In this document: piece after piece, positions 52,610 to 61,081 of the stretch
How the letters are laid out: each line of letters starts with the position of its first letter
Position numbering within the stretch: the first letter of the stretch is position 1
From: Betaproteobacteria bacterium UBA5216
GTDB taxonomy: Bacteria > Pseudomonadota > Gammaproteobacteria > Burkholderiales > SG8-41
NCBI GenBank assembly: GCA_002412495.1
Contig: DHVE01000068.1
Coordinates: 19,481 to 83,480 of the forward strand
Reading direction: 5' to 3'
Length of the DNA: 64,000 nt
Notes under the pieces: generated by a model
Told to the model about the DNA's origin: nothing
Seen by the model: only the letters and a program-made list of their open reading frames with translations
Databases searched by the model: none
Made by a program: the position numbers and the translations under genes

Positions 52610-53461
52610 TTGTTCATCGTCGATGCGCAGATACACATCTGGGGGGTGGACACCCCCGAGCGGCCGTGGCCCATTTACCCGGCCGCCACCAAACCCAATC
52701 CGCCGCATTTGCCGGTGCCACTCTCACCCGAAACGCTGATGCCGCGCATGGACGAGCTGGGCATACGCCGCGCGATTCTCATTCCGCCTTCGTGGGAAGG
52801 CGAGCGCAACGATCTCGTGCTGGATGCCGCGCGGCGTTATCCCGACCGGTTCGCCGCCGTCGGCCGGCTGAATACCGAGGCGCCCGACGCGCGCGAGCAA
52901 CTCGCGGCGTGGCGCCAGCATCCGGGCATGATCGGCGTGCAGCTCACGTTTCAGAAACCCTACTTCGAAGGCGCATTGCGCGACGGCCACGTCGATTGGG
53001 TGTGGCCGGTGGCGGAGCGCGTTGGCACGACCATCAATTTGTATGCGCCGCACCGGCTATTGCCGCTGATAGACCGCGCCGCCGAGCGACATCCGGGACT
53101 GCGGTTTGTCATCAATCATTTTGCGCTTACCGGCACGCAGAAAGACGCCGCGGCGTTTGCCGAGTTCGATCAATTGTTGGCGCTCGGCAAGCGGCCCAAC
53201 GTCGGCGTCAAGGTCAGTTGCATGCCGTTCTACACCACGGAAAAATATCCGTTCCCCTCGCTGCATCCGTATGTGCGCCAGGTTTACGATGCATTCGGCC
53301 CACGGCGCATGTTCTGGGGCACCGATCTGTCGCGCCTGCCCTGCACGTGGCGCGAGGGCTTGACGATGTTCACCGAGGCAATGCCGTGGCTCACGACCGA
53401 AGACAAGGAATGGATCATGGGCCGGGCGGTGTGCGAGTGGCACGGCTGGCGGATGCCGTGA
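52610..53461 (+). CDS. Amidohydrolase-family (amidohydro_2) TIM-barrel hydrolase
   Basis: 283 residues starting at TTG, chosen because AGGGAG lies at the right distance and the protein begins directly with FIVDAQIHIWG, the family's first metal motif (QxHxW type). FVINHFAL provides the next histidine, and FWGTDLSRLP the conserved aspartate. Relatives are 2-pyrone-4,6-dicarboxylate hydrolase or gamma-resorcylate decarboxylase-like enzymes of aromatic-acid breakdown. It is followed 38 bases later by a Bug receptor. A second, similar enzyme is at 60239-61081. Confidence 0.9.
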   Translation: MFIVDAQIHIWGVDTPERPWPIYPAATKPNPPHLPVPLSPETLMPRMDELGIRRAILIPPSWEGERNDLVLDAARRYPDRFAAVGRLNTEAPDAREQLAAWRQHPGMIGVQLTFQKPYFEGALRDGHVDWVWPVAERVGTTINLYAPHRLLPLIDRAAERHPGLRFVINHFALTGTQKDAAAFAEFDQLLALGKRPNVGVKVSCMPFYTTEKYPFPSLHPYVRQVYDAFGPRRMFWGTDLSRLPCTWREGLTMFTEAMPWLTTEDKEWIMGRAVCEWHGWRMP

Positions 53462-53499
53462 TTTTCAGGCGACCACAACGGACTCGCAAAGCGACCGGT

Positions 53500-54480
53500 A
53501 TGGCCTATCGGTATCGTTCAAGCGCGGTGGCGTTTGTATTGTCTGGTTTATGCGCGTGCGGTTCAGGCGTGTATGCCGCGCAGTTCGCGGAATATCCCAC
53601 GCGGCCGGTGCGGCTGCTTGTTGGATTCGCGGCCGCGGGCGGCATCGATCCGGTAGCGCGGCCGATTGCACAAAAGCTGTCGGCGATTTTCCGGCAACAG
53701 GTGATTATCGATAATCGTCCGGGCGCGGCTGGCACCATTGCCGCCGAGATTGCCGCGAGGGCACAGCCGGACGGCCACACTATTCTGTTCATCGTGCCGG
53801 CGTTTGCCATCAATGCCGGACTCAATCCGAAGTTGCCGTTCGACCCCATCGCGGATTTCACGGGCGTCACGCAACTCGCCGACGCGAACAACGTGCTGTC
53901 GGTGCATCCTTCGGTCGCGGCGAATACCGTCAAAGACCTCGTCGCGCTGGCAAAAACAAAGCCGCTGAACTTCGGCTCGTCGGGTATCGGTACCATCGGC
54001 CACCTGGCCGGCGAGCTATTCAACGATCTCGCGGGCACGCGTATCGCCCATGTGGCGTACAAGGGCGGTGGACCGGCCATGGTAGATCTTGTCGCGGGCC
54101 ACATACACATGATTTTTGCCTCGCCCGGCACCGTGGTGCCGCAGGTCAAGGCGGGCAGAATACGCGCGCTTGCCGTGACCACCGCAACACGCGCGGCGGC
54201 GTTGCCCGATACACCCACGATTGCTGAAGCGGGCGTGCCGGGCTATGAGGCGAAAAACTGGTATGGCCTGCTGGTGCCCGCCCGCACGCCGGTGGCCATC
54301 GTGCGGCGCCTCAGCACCGAAGTCAGAGGTGTGCTGGACATGCCCGACATTCGCGCGACGCTGATCGCGCAAGCGGTTGATCCGGTGCCGTCCACACCGG
54401 AACAGTTCAGCGCGTTTGTAAAAGCGGAGATCACCAAGTGGGGACGAGTGGTTAAGGCGGCCGGCATTCGCGCGGAGTAG
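53500..54480 (+). CDS. Bug/TctC-family receptor with atypical first loop
   Basis: 326 residues from the ATG at 53500. The much longer frame from 52666 runs through the amidohydrolase in another frame and is rejected. The leader MAYRYRSS...YAAQ precedes YPTRPVRLLVGFAAAGGIDP, in which Ala-Ala-Ala-Gly-Gly-Ile replaces the common Pro-Phe-Ala-Pro-Gly-Gly-Ser. DNRPGAAGTIA and DGHTILFI follow. An IDPVARP segment keeps the aspartate. It is transcribed with the amidohydrolase, so the two probably serve the same aromatic or cyclic acid. Confidence 0.92.
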   Translation: MAYRYRSSAVAFVLSGLCACGSGVYAAQFAEYPTRPVRLLVGFAAAGGIDPVARPIAQKLSAIFRQQVIIDNRPGAAGTIAAEIAARAQPDGHTILFIVPAFAINAGLNPKLPFDPIADFTGVTQLADANNVLSVHPSVAANTVKDLVALAKTKPLNFGSSGIGTIGHLAGELFNDLAGTRIAHVAYKGGGPAMVDLVAGHIHMIFASPGTVVPQVKAGRIRALAVTTATRAAALPDTPTIAEAGVPGYEAKNWYGLLVPARTPVAIVRRLSTEVRGVLDMPDIRATLIAQAVDPVPSTPEQFSAFVKAEITKWGRVVKAAGIRAE

Positions 54481-54532
54481 TCGGCGCCAGAAGACATATA
54501 CAGGTTTGATTGAATGACGCAAGGAGTTGATC

Positions 54533-55426
54533 TTGACTGACACCGTGATATACCGGCTTGCCTTGGTTTTGGTTGGCATCTTTTTCGTGGCCACCGCTGG
54601 CGCGCAGGATTACGAAATCCGGTTACATCGTGCGATTGCCACCGGAGCAAAATACCGCATCACCGGGTCAGGGCAGCAATTTGAGCGGATGCAGATATTT
54701 GCCGGTGGCAAACAGGTGGACCAAAAGGAAGAGGACATCCGTTTTGATATCGAAACGGTGGCAACTGCATTGACGGTAGACGCGCTCGGCAGGCCGACGC
54801 AATACACGCTTGCGATTGAAAAATTTGTTGTGTCGCCGGCGGGCGGCGACACGGTTACGCTGGAGCGCGGCACGGTGATTTCGGGTCGTCTGGAGGGCCA
54901 GCGCGTCATCCTTGCGATCGGTGATGCGCCGCTCGGTGGGCTCGCCGCCAAGGTGATCGAGTGGATGTTCCCCGTGCCAACATCGTCCGGTACGGACGAC
55001 GATGTGTTCGGGACGCGCGAGCGCAAGAAAGTCGGCGACCGCTGGCCGATCGACGCGCGGGCGGCGGCGCACCACTTGGGCGCATCACTCAAGGCCGAGA
55101 TCGACAGCAATCTCATCAAGGGCGAGACCGCTCTGGTTCGCGCCGGACGCACCGCCGTTGGTGACGTAATAACGATCGCCGGAACTTTTAGCCTGGATGG
55201 ATTCTCGATGCCCCTGCCCGACGGCGTAAAAATCGTGAAAGGTCGAACGATGGCGAGTTACGAGGGGCAACTCCCCGTGGACGCCCGGCGGCCCCCGCTC
55301 AGAACCACCATGAAAATGATGAACGACGTGGTAGCCGTCCGGCCCGCGGACGATCAATCGCCTGAAATTACAGTCCGCACCGCAGCCGAACAATACATCT
55401 CGCGCGCATTCGAGCCTATCCCGTGA
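54533..55426 (+). CDS. Secreted hypothetical protein of 297 residues
   Basis: The start is the TTG at 54533, six bases after AAGGAG; a TTG at 54527 touches that site and is too close. A signal peptide (ALVLVGIFFVATAGAQ) leads into a beta-rich protein: ITGSGQQFERMQIFAGGKQVDQ, LGRPTQYTLAIEKF, GTVISGRLEGQRVILAIGD, and a C-terminal EITVRTAAEQYISRAF. No catalytic motif, metal site or lipobox is visible, and I do not recognise the family. It may be a periplasmic or outer-membrane associated protein. A pentapeptide-repeat gene follows. Confidence 0.75.
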   Translation: MTDTVIYRLALVLVGIFFVATAGAQDYEIRLHRAIATGAKYRITGSGQQFERMQIFAGGKQVDQKEEDIRFDIETVATALTVDALGRPTQYTLAIEKFVVSPAGGDTVTLERGTVISGRLEGQRVILAIGDAPLGGLAAKVIEWMFPVPTSSGTDDDVFGTRERKKVGDRWPIDARAAAHHLGASLKAEIDSNLIKGETALVRAGRTAVGDVITIAGTFSLDGFSMPLPDGVKIVKGRTMASYEGQLPVDARRPPLRTTMKMMNDVVAVRPADDQSPEITVRTAAEQYISRAFEPIP

Positions 55427-55462
55427 CGCCGCGGTCCGGCAAACACGCTTGAGTGAACGAAC

Positions 55463-56158
55463 ATGGCGTTGAACATGGGGTTGCTGTTCGTGCTGCTGCT
55501 CACGGGCGCGTTCGCGGCGCTGGGCGTGCACCTCTACCGAAAGGACACTTGGGGCGTGCGCACCGAAATGGCGAAGTTTTTCCCCGGCAACTTCGAAAAG
55601 CAGAATCTGACCGAGAACCGCTTTACCGGTGCATGGCTGCCGTACGCCAACTTCAAGGGTGCGGTCCTGCGCGAAGCCGAATTCGCGGATGCCAACGCGC
55701 AGCACGCCGACTTCAGCGGTGCGGATTTCACCATGGCCGGTGTCTCCGGCGCGAATTTCAGCCACGCCCGATTCGACGGCGCGAACCTCGACGTTGCGCG
55801 CGGGCGCGAGACGGCGATTTACCGTTATGCGAGCTTCCGCAACACCAATCTGACGCGGCTCGGCTTTCACGGGATGGGCGGCACGCAGAACCGCAGCAAG
55901 CGCCAGCACCTGATGGATCCTGGCTATGGCGGCGCGGACATGACCGGCGCTGTTTTCGATGCGGCCATTTGCCATCAATCCAACTTCAATCGCACTACGC
56001 TGGCGGGCGCGAGCTTCAAGGGCGCTGATTGCCGCGAGGCATCCTTTTCAAACGCCGATTTGCGCGGTGCCGATTTCACCAACGCGGATTTGCGCGGGGC
56101 GACGTTGAACCATGCCAACACCGAAGGCGCGATTTTCACGAATGCCCGTTTGAATTAA
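55463..56158 (+). CDS. Membrane-anchored pentapeptide-repeat protein
   Basis: 231 residues. The N-terminal ALNMGLLFVLLLTGAFAALG is a membrane anchor or uncleaved leader. After about 50 residues come A(D/N)(L/F)xx repeats: an early set (ANFKGAVLREAEFADANAQ, ADFSGADFTMAGVSGANF), an interruption of about 45 residues including GMGGTQNRSKRQHLMDPG, then a second set ending ADLRGADFTNADLRGATL. Such right-handed beta-helices are structural or interaction modules. No partner is evident. The function is unknown. Confidence 0.88.
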   Translation: MALNMGLLFVLLLTGAFAALGVHLYRKDTWGVRTEMAKFFPGNFEKQNLTENRFTGAWLPYANFKGAVLREAEFADANAQHADFSGADFTMAGVSGANFSHARFDGANLDVARGRETAIYRYASFRNTNLTRLGFHGMGGTQNRSKRQHLMDPGYGGADMTGAVFDAAICHQSNFNRTTLAGASFKGADCREASFSNADLRGADFTNADLRGATLNHANTEGAIFTNARLN

Positions 56159-56297
56159 TAGCCGAGATGGCGGCCGGGCATTATTCGCTTTGGCCGCAGG
56201 CTTCTGAAAAATTCAATATAAAAAATAGTTTCGGGATGTTGCCGCTGGCTCGCTGCGCCACGGAATTTTAGATGCAGCCTCTGGTGACGCCATTCCC

Positions 56298-56351
56298 GCA
56301 GATCACGAAGATCACGCAGATCACGCAAATCACACAAATCGCGCAAATCAG
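56298..56351. repeat. 9-base tandem repeat, six units
   Basis: Six consecutive units related to GCAGATCAC, drifting towards GCAAATCAC and GCAAATCAG at the right end. On the minus strand it could be read as an Arg-Asp-Leu repeat, but no gene start supports that. It lies between the pentapeptide gene and the next minus-strand gene. Confidence 0.85.
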
Positions 56352-56372
56352 AAATGGCGCGATGGGCGTAGG

Positions 56373-56972
56373 TTATGAAACGCGCGGTTTGGCCAGCGCC
56401 TTTGCTTTGGCTAAAACGCTTTGGGCTTCTGTCAGCAGACGCGTTTTCTCAGTCGCGTATCGCGCGGCACTCTCGGTGTTGTCGAATCCTTCGGCGCCCA
56501 TTTGCATCTCGGCTGCGGTGGCGTGCGCCGCCCGCAGCGCCTGGAGTTTCGCGAGGCAGGCGTCGATCACGGCGCGTTCGCCCGACGTGTTTGACGCAAG
56601 GCGCAAGCGTTTTCTGATCGCGGTCAGCTCGGCAAACGGGCATGCCATCGGTTGTTCGTTGAGGCGGGGAATCGCCTTCGCGTGCGGCGCGTCCTGCGGT
56701 GCGCAGCGCTCAAAAAAATCATCCCAGCGCAGAAACAGCCCGGGGGGTGCATCTGTTCGCCAGACAAACGGCCCAGTGCCATCACCCAGCGTAATAGGCA
56801 CCCGCTCGCCACGCCAGTGTGCCCGCGGCGCCCACGGCACAAAAATAGACCCGGCGCGAAGTATCTGCGTGGACACCCCGAGTTCGTCATACGCGTAGAT
56901 CAGTACGGCCAGCGTCTCCAGCGCGCGATGCGCAACGCCGGTCAAAATCGGACGATCATCGGTTCGTGGCAT
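56373..56972 (-). CDS. Hypothetical protein of 199 residues
   Basis: The ATG at 56972 opens a frame of 199 residues. The first half looks alpha/beta (HRALETLAVLIYAYDELGV, RAGSIFVPWAPRAHW, GTGPFVWRTDAPPGLFLRW) and the second half is helical and charged (AELTAIRKRLRL, ACLAKLQALRAAHATAAEM, KTRLLTEAQSVLAKAKALA). No leader or membrane part is visible and I do not recognise a family. It stands alone, convergent with the pentapeptide gene, and ends just after the 9-base tandem repeat. The codon use is like that of its neighbours. Confidence 0.65.
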   Translation of the reverse strand: MPRTDDRPILTGVAHRALETLAVLIYAYDELGVSTQILRAGSIFVPWAPRAHWRGERVPITLGDGTGPFVWRTDAPPGLFLRWDDFFERCAPQDAPHAKAIPRLNEQPMACPFAELTAIRKRLRLASNTSGERAVIDACLAKLQALRAAHATAAEMQMGAEGFDNTESAARYATEKTRLLTEAQSVLAKAKALAKPRVS

Positions 56973-57231
56973 CGGTGGATTCGCTCAGCCCGATGCCGCT
57001 TTTCCGGGGCGCAAGCTCTTTGCTGATGACGTTATGGGTGCTCTTGATGGTCATGGGCCATGCTGCGTAAAAAGGGCATGAAAGAAGCGCATAAACACTT
57101 CTGCCGAGGCTTCTTCACTTATATTAAGGAGCATTATGCAGCGGATTACAGACATTCGCCCGACGAATGATGCTCGATCGGGCAGTCCGTTTTTCGTATA
57201 TTCGTACCGTGGCGTCCCTTGGTTCTTCGAG

Positions 57232-57260
57232 TTGTAATTATGTCAAAAATGACATATATT
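57232..57260 (+). promoter_or_regulatory. Sigma-70-type promoter of the toxin-antitoxin operon
   Basis: TTGTAA at 57232-57237 and TATATT at 57255-57260 are separated by 17 bases, close to the sigma-70 consensus. A start point near 57267 would place the toxin ATG at 57268 at or next to the 5' end of the message. The palindrome listed next fills the spacer. Confidence 0.6.
57239..57256. promoter_or_regulatory. Operator palindrome of the toxin-antitoxin operon
   Basis: TATGTCA, four A residues, TGACATA: a perfect 7-bp inverted repeat lying between the -35 and -10 hexamers and overlapping the -10. This is where an autoregulating HigA-type antitoxin would be expected to bind and block transcription. 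Confidence 0.65.
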
Positions 57261-57267
57261 GTCCGGC

Positions 57268-57600
57268 ATGCGCAAAATGGAAAAGCCGCTGCTCTGGTTA
57301 CACGGGGAAGTTAAACCCCCGCCGCTATCCACGAAGGCGCGGGTTGAGGCGGGTGTGCTTTTGCGTCGATTGCAGTGCGGTGAAAATCTTCCATTGCCGC
57401 ATTCCCGCCCGATGTCCGCCATTGGAAAAGCGTGTCACGAATTGCGCATCCAGGATGAAACCAAAACCTGGCGCATTGTTTACTACCTCGACGCCGAGGC
57501 GATAGTGATTCTCGATGTGTTTTCCAAGACAACGCAACAAACACCCAAGCTGGTTATTGACACCTGTAAGGCGCGATTGCGCCGTTACCAGTCCATTTGA
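57268..57600 (+). CDS. HigB/Gp49-type RelE-superfamily toxin
   Basis: 110 residues from the ATG at 57268; a second ATG at 57277 is equally possible, and neither has a ribosome binding site. The Gp49/HigB pattern is seen: LPLPHSRPMSAIGKACHELRI, then KTWRIVYYLDAEAIVILDVFSKTTQQTP and a basic C-terminal helix. Family members are translation-dependent mRNA endonucleases that halt growth. The antitoxin gene follows after 19 bases. Toxin first, antitoxin second is the typical HigBA order. The region around it is more AT-rich than the flanking genes. Confidence 0.88.
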   Translation: MRKMEKPLLWLHGEVKPPPLSTKARVEAGVLLRRLQCGENLPLPHSRPMSAIGKACHELRIQDETKTWRIVYYLDAEAIVILDVFSKTTQQTPKLVIDTCKARLRRYQSI

Positions 57601-57619
57601 ATTTGTGAGAGGAAAACGG

Positions 57620-57949
57620 ATGAACAAGACAAGACTTCATAAACTTCAGGCCGCGGGCTGGAAGGTTGGCAGCGCCAGCGATTTTCTGAAACTCAGCAGC
57701 GAAGAAATCATGCTGGTGGAACTCAAGCTGTCGCTGGCCAGCGCGCTCAAGCAAGCGAGAGCCAAGCGTCATTTGTCGCAAGTTGATCTTGCGCAGCGCA
57801 TGGGATCCAGCCAATCACGCGTGGCCAAGATCGAGGCGGGCGATCCAGCAGTGTCACTCGATTTGATCGTGCGCGCATTATTCGCGGCAGGAGTCACGCG
57901 GCAAGAATTGCAGCGCGCATTGGGTCCCAAGGACAAAATTGCCGCGTAA
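57620..57949 (+). CDS. HigA-type XRE-family antitoxin
   Basis: 109 residues from the ATG at 57620, with GAGAGGAAAA upstream. An N-terminal segment, KLQAAGWKVGSASDFLKLSSEE, typical of antitoxins paired with Gp49 toxins, is followed by the helix-turn-helix LSQVDLAQRMGSSQSRVAKIEAGDP, ending in SLDLIVRALFAAGV. It would neutralise the toxin and repress the operon by binding the palindrome at 57239-57256. It is the only recognisable DNA-binding regulator in the window. Confidence 0.92.
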   Translation: MNKTRLHKLQAAGWKVGSASDFLKLSSEEIMLVELKLSLASALKQARAKRHLSQVDLAQRMGSSQSRVAKIEAGDPAVSLDLIVRALFAAGVTRQELQRALGPKDKIAA

Positions 57950-58100
57950 TTCGTAGGGTAAGTAAGCCCCGCGTTGCCTGGCGGTCACTGACGCCCACGA
58001 TAACTTCAGCACGCTGTGATATCGTTCAAGTCAATACGCGGCATGCGTAATGAATCCATGCACACAAATCCCGATTACTGAAACTGAAAAGGTACACATC

Positions 58101-58646
58101 ATGGCGGAACCCAGTCGCATCAAGGATATTCCCGATAACGAAATGACGGATGCTCAAAAAAAGGTGTTCGCGGATCTGGTCGCCGGGCGTGGCCGCTTGC
58201 TCGCGCCTTACCGTATCTGGATTCATTCGCCGAAACTCGCGGCCGCCATGGAGACCATCGGCACGTTTCTCAACAAGGCGGGTTCGCTCAGCGAGCGCGA
58301 AGTCGAACTCATCATCTGCATCATTGCCAACCACTGGCGCGGGGAGTATGTCTGGGCGTCCCACGTCAAACGCTGCCTTGAACTTGGCTACAAGCAAGCC
58401 GTGTTCGACGCAATGCGCGCAGGACTTACGCCCACTTTCGACAACGAGCGCGAGCGGGCGATTTACGATCTGGCCGTCATCTCCATGGCGCCCGGCGGCG
58501 GCTCGGATGAGGTATTCGACCGCGCCGAGCAACTGCTGGGACGCAACGGCATTGCCGAAGTGCTCGGCTTGCTGGGCTACTACAGCGCGGTGTCGATGGC
58601 GATGAAGCTCCATCGCGTGCCAATTCCCAAGCCGGCTGCCGCTTGA
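58101..58646 (+). CDS. Carboxymuconolactone-decarboxylase family protein
   Basis: 181 residues from the ATG at 58101. An earlier ATG at 58050 adds 17 residues. The CMD/AhpD-like core is recognised in KAGSLSEREVELIICIIANHWRG, EYVWASHVKRCLELG and a second half AIYDLAVISMAPGGGSDEVF. The redox CxxC of AhpD is absent, so it is not a peroxidase partner but closer to gamma-carboxymuconolactone decarboxylase-like enzymes. Expression is probably shared with the NHL-propeller gene 47 bases downstream. The substrate is unknown. Confidence 0.88.
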   Translation: MAEPSRIKDIPDNEMTDAQKKVFADLVAGRGRLLAPYRIWIHSPKLAAAMETIGTFLNKAGSLSEREVELIICIIANHWRGEYVWASHVKRCLELGYKQAVFDAMRAGLTPTFDNERERAIYDLAVISMAPGGGSDEVFDRAEQLLGRNGIAEVLGLLGYYSAVSMAMKLHRVPIPKPAAA

Positions 58647-58693
58647 GTTAAATTGCGAATGGTACTTTGTAACGTTTAACAGGGAGAACTGCA

Positions 58694-59566
58694 ATGAAAG
58701 TCGGCGCGGGCGCATACACCTACGAACTCGTTGAGAACTTTGCCAAAATGCCGGAGGGCGAAACCATCGGCATGGTTAGCCGGGTGACCACGGATTCGCA
58801 AAACCGGTTGTATATTTTTCAGCGCAAAGACCCGGCGGTGCTGATCTTCGATACGAACGGAAAATTTCTCAGCTCGTGGGGCGCGGGCCTCTTCAAGCGC
58901 GCGCACGGCTTCAAAATCGTGAATGACGTGGTCTACCTGACCGATCAGGCGGATAACGTGGCGCAGATCTACACCCTCGATGGCAAGCTGCTCAAACAGC
59001 TCGGCACGCGCGGGCAGCATTCCGATACGGGCTGTACCGACTGGCAAATTCTGCCGCTGCGCGCGGCCGGGCCGTTTAATCATCCGACCGAATTGATACC
59101 CAGCCCCTCCGGCGACTTGTATGTCACCGACGGTTATCGCAACTGCCGCGTGCATCGTTTCAACAAAGACGGCGAGCTGATTCAATCCTGGGGCCAGCCC
59201 GGAAAGACCGCGCCCAGCGACTTTCATTTGCCGCACACCCTTGTGATCGCGCCCGACGGCACGCTATACGTGAGCGATCGCGCCAACCGGCGGGTGCAGA
59301 TTTTCACGCCTGATGGCCAGTTCAAGGGCATGTGGACCGGCATGGGCGGCCCGAACGACATGGCGCTCGACAAGAACGGCATTTTTTATCTGGACGAACA
59401 GGCCACCGAAACCAGCAAAGCCGCCATCAGCGTGCGCGATGGCAACGGCACGGTGCTCGCGCGCTGGGAAGTGGCGCCTTCGCACGGCATGGGCATCGAT
59501 ACGCTGGGCAACATCTATGTCGGGGTGACCAAGCTCGGGCGTGTCGATAAGTACGTGAGGATGTAG
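58694..59566 (+). CDS. NHL-repeat six-bladed propeller protein
   Basis: 290 residues, ATG with GGGAGA upstream. Repeated blades have the NHL form: NRLYIFQRKDPAVLIFDTNG, NHPTELIPSPSGDLYVTDG, LPHTLVIAPDGTLYVSDRA and a final GMGIDTLGNIYVGV. Relatives include peptidyl-alpha-hydroxyglycine lyase-like and lactonase-like enzymes. No signal peptide is visible, unlike many NHL proteins, so a cytoplasmic role is likely. The co-directional CMD gene suggests a joint catabolic step. Confidence 0.87.
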   Translation: MKVGAGAYTYELVENFAKMPEGETIGMVSRVTTDSQNRLYIFQRKDPAVLIFDTNGKFLSSWGAGLFKRAHGFKIVNDVVYLTDQADNVAQIYTLDGKLLKQLGTRGQHSDTGCTDWQILPLRAAGPFNHPTELIPSPSGDLYVTDGYRNCRVHRFNKDGELIQSWGQPGKTAPSDFHLPHTLVIAPDGTLYVSDRANRRVQIFTPDGQFKGMWTGMGGPNDMALDKNGIFYLDEQATETSKAAISVRDGNGTVLARWEVAPSHGMGIDTLGNIYVGVTKLGRVDKYVRM

Positions 59567-59604
59567 TCGCCTGATACACTGACACTGCCATTCATTCAAT
59601 CGTA

Positions 59605-60114
59605 ATGAATCTTTCCATGGACGCGCCTATGCAATCACTACGCTTACAAGCCGCCGTGCTGGCACTTCTTTTTTGCAGTGCGTTCGCGCACGCACAATCG
59701 CCCGTCGCGCGATCCTCGGGCCAATCGCTGTACCTGCCCATTTACTCGCATATCTGGCATGGGGATGTTGACAGCAAGGGGCAACCCGCCAAGACACTGG
59801 TTTCCATACTGGTGAGCATACGAAATACGGATCCGGCAAAATCGATCCGGCTTACCTCTGCGCTGTACTTCGACACGAACGGCAAGCGAATCAAGGAATA
59901 CATAAACGCACCCATTACAGTCAAACCGATGGGCACGCATGAGATTTTCGTGCCGCGTAGCGATGACACGGGCGGATCGGGGGCTAATTTTGTAGTCGTC
60001 TGGCAGGCGGCCACACCGGCAAGCCCCCCGCTGGTGGAGGGCGTGCATGCCAATATACCTGCCGCGCGTTCCATCGCTTTTATCACCACGGCCAAAGTCA
60101 TTCCGCCAGAGTAG
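59605..60114 (+). CDS. DUF3124 secreted protein
   Basis: 169 residues from the ATG at 59605. In-frame ATGs at 59617 and 59629 follow, and the last starts directly at the signal peptide (MQSLRLQAAVLALLFCSAFAHAQ). The family pattern is SLYLPIYSHIWHGD, LVSIRNTD, YFDTNGKRIKEYINAP and a TGGSGANFVVVWQ motif near the C-terminus. The function of the family is unknown. It probably resides in the periplasm. No close partner gene is evident. Confidence 0.85.
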   Translation: MNLSMDAPMQSLRLQAAVLALLFCSAFAHAQSPVARSSGQSLYLPIYSHIWHGDVDSKGQPAKTLVSILVSIRNTDPAKSIRLTSALYFDTNGKRIKEYINAPITVKPMGTHEIFVPRSDDTGGSGANFVVVWQAATPASPPLVEGVHANIPAARSIAFITTAKVIPPE

Positions 60115-60238
60115 TGAACGCATTGCGGCCCGTATGCCCGGCGTTTTTTAGAGCGGCCAACCCATAAAGCAGCTGCGGCACAGGCCGCTGTGACGCGCGA
60201 TACGCGCCGCTTCCAAGCGGTGAGCGGGTCGGGCAGCC

Positions 60239-61081
60239 TCAGCCCTTAGTCGGCGACCACCGGTAGGCCTTGGCGCACGCACCGCCCATCAGCATGGCCC
60301 GCTCGGATTCGGAAATTCGCTTGGTCTGGCGGAAAGCGTCCACCGCCGGCTGGTATTGGACAACGGCGTGGGCGCGCGTCCAGTCGGTGCCCCACAGGCA
60401 GCGTTCAAAACCCCAGGCGTCGAACACGCGGGCAAGTGGGTCCCAGATGTCGTTGAACGGATACGGTTCTTTTGACAACGTGCAGGCCCCGCTCACCTTG
60501 ACCACCGCGTTCTTGCGTGTTGCCAGCGCCAGCAGCTTGGGCAGCTCGGCCCAGGGCTCGGGTGGCGCGGGCGGCGTGCGCGGCTGCACCAGGCCCAGAT
60601 GGTCAACGATAAATCGCGTATCGGGGTACTGGTCGATCAGCGCCGTGGCACCCTCCAGATTGCCCGCGCATGACAGGTTGACCGGAAAGTCGTGCCGAAC
60701 GGCCGCGCGCAATATGCGGTCAACGCCGTCGTCGCTGCGGGCGTGCGCGGCGTCCTTGCGCATCATGATGCGTATGCCGACCGTGCCCGGCGTTTTTTTC
60801 CAGTCGGCAATGACATCGGCCACCGCCGGATCATTGGAATCAACCGGTTTCACGATGGCCAGCCGGCCGGGATGCGCCCGCTGCACTTCCACCGCATAGC
60901 TCGCGTCGTAGTGGTACAGCGAATGTGCGGAAATGAAAATCGCGCCGTCAACGCCCACCTTGTCCATCGCCGCCACCATCTCGTCACCCGTGACGTGCGG
61001 CGGCCAGTTGGGCACATTGTGCCAGGGCCGTTTCGGCGTGTTGGCGTCGTAGGCGTGAACCTGTGAGTCGATGATCGGCAT
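60239..61081 (-). CDS. Amidohydrolase-family TIM-barrel hydrolase, second copy
   Basis: 280 residues, ATG at 61081 with AAGGGAG upstream. It opens IIDSQVHAYDANTPKRPW with the first metal histidine, has FIVDHLGL for the second, and LWGTDWTRAH for the aspartate. The same positions occur in the plus-strand enzyme at 52610-53461, to which it is clearly related (both have a TPxRPW segment). Breakdown of a cyclic or aromatic carboxylic acid is inferred. It is single on its strand. A gene-free interval with a long inverted repeat separates it from the divergent monooxygenase gene. Confidence 0.9.
   Translation of the reverse strand: MPIIDSQVHAYDANTPKRPWHNVPNWPPHVTGDEMVAAMDKVGVDGAIFISAHSLYHYDASYAVEVQRAHPGRLAIVKPVDSNDPAVADVIADWKKTPGTVGIRIMMRKDAAHARSDDGVDRILRAAVRHDFPVNLSCAGNLEGATALIDQYPDTRFIVDHLGLVQPRTPPAPPEPWAELPKLLALATRKNAVVKVSGACTLSKEPYPFNDIWDPLARVFDAWGFERCLWGTDWTRAHAVVQYQPAVDAFRQTKRISESERAMLMGGACAKAYRWSPTKG

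Noticed and set aside
52666..53499. Long N-terminal extension of the receptor at 53500-54480
   Set aside because: It lies within the amidohydrolase gene in another frame, and the receptor signal peptide starts at 53500.
57136..57237. 33-residue open frame just upstream of the toxin gene, with AAGGAG before its ATG
   Set aside because: The ribosome binding site is only four bases from the ATG, the frame ends within the toxin promoter, and nothing else supports it. A small leader peptide cannot be excluded.
57268..57949. Prophage remnant, because of the Gp49-like toxin
   Set aside because: No integrase, attachment site or phage structural gene is nearby. HigBA modules occur commonly outside phages.
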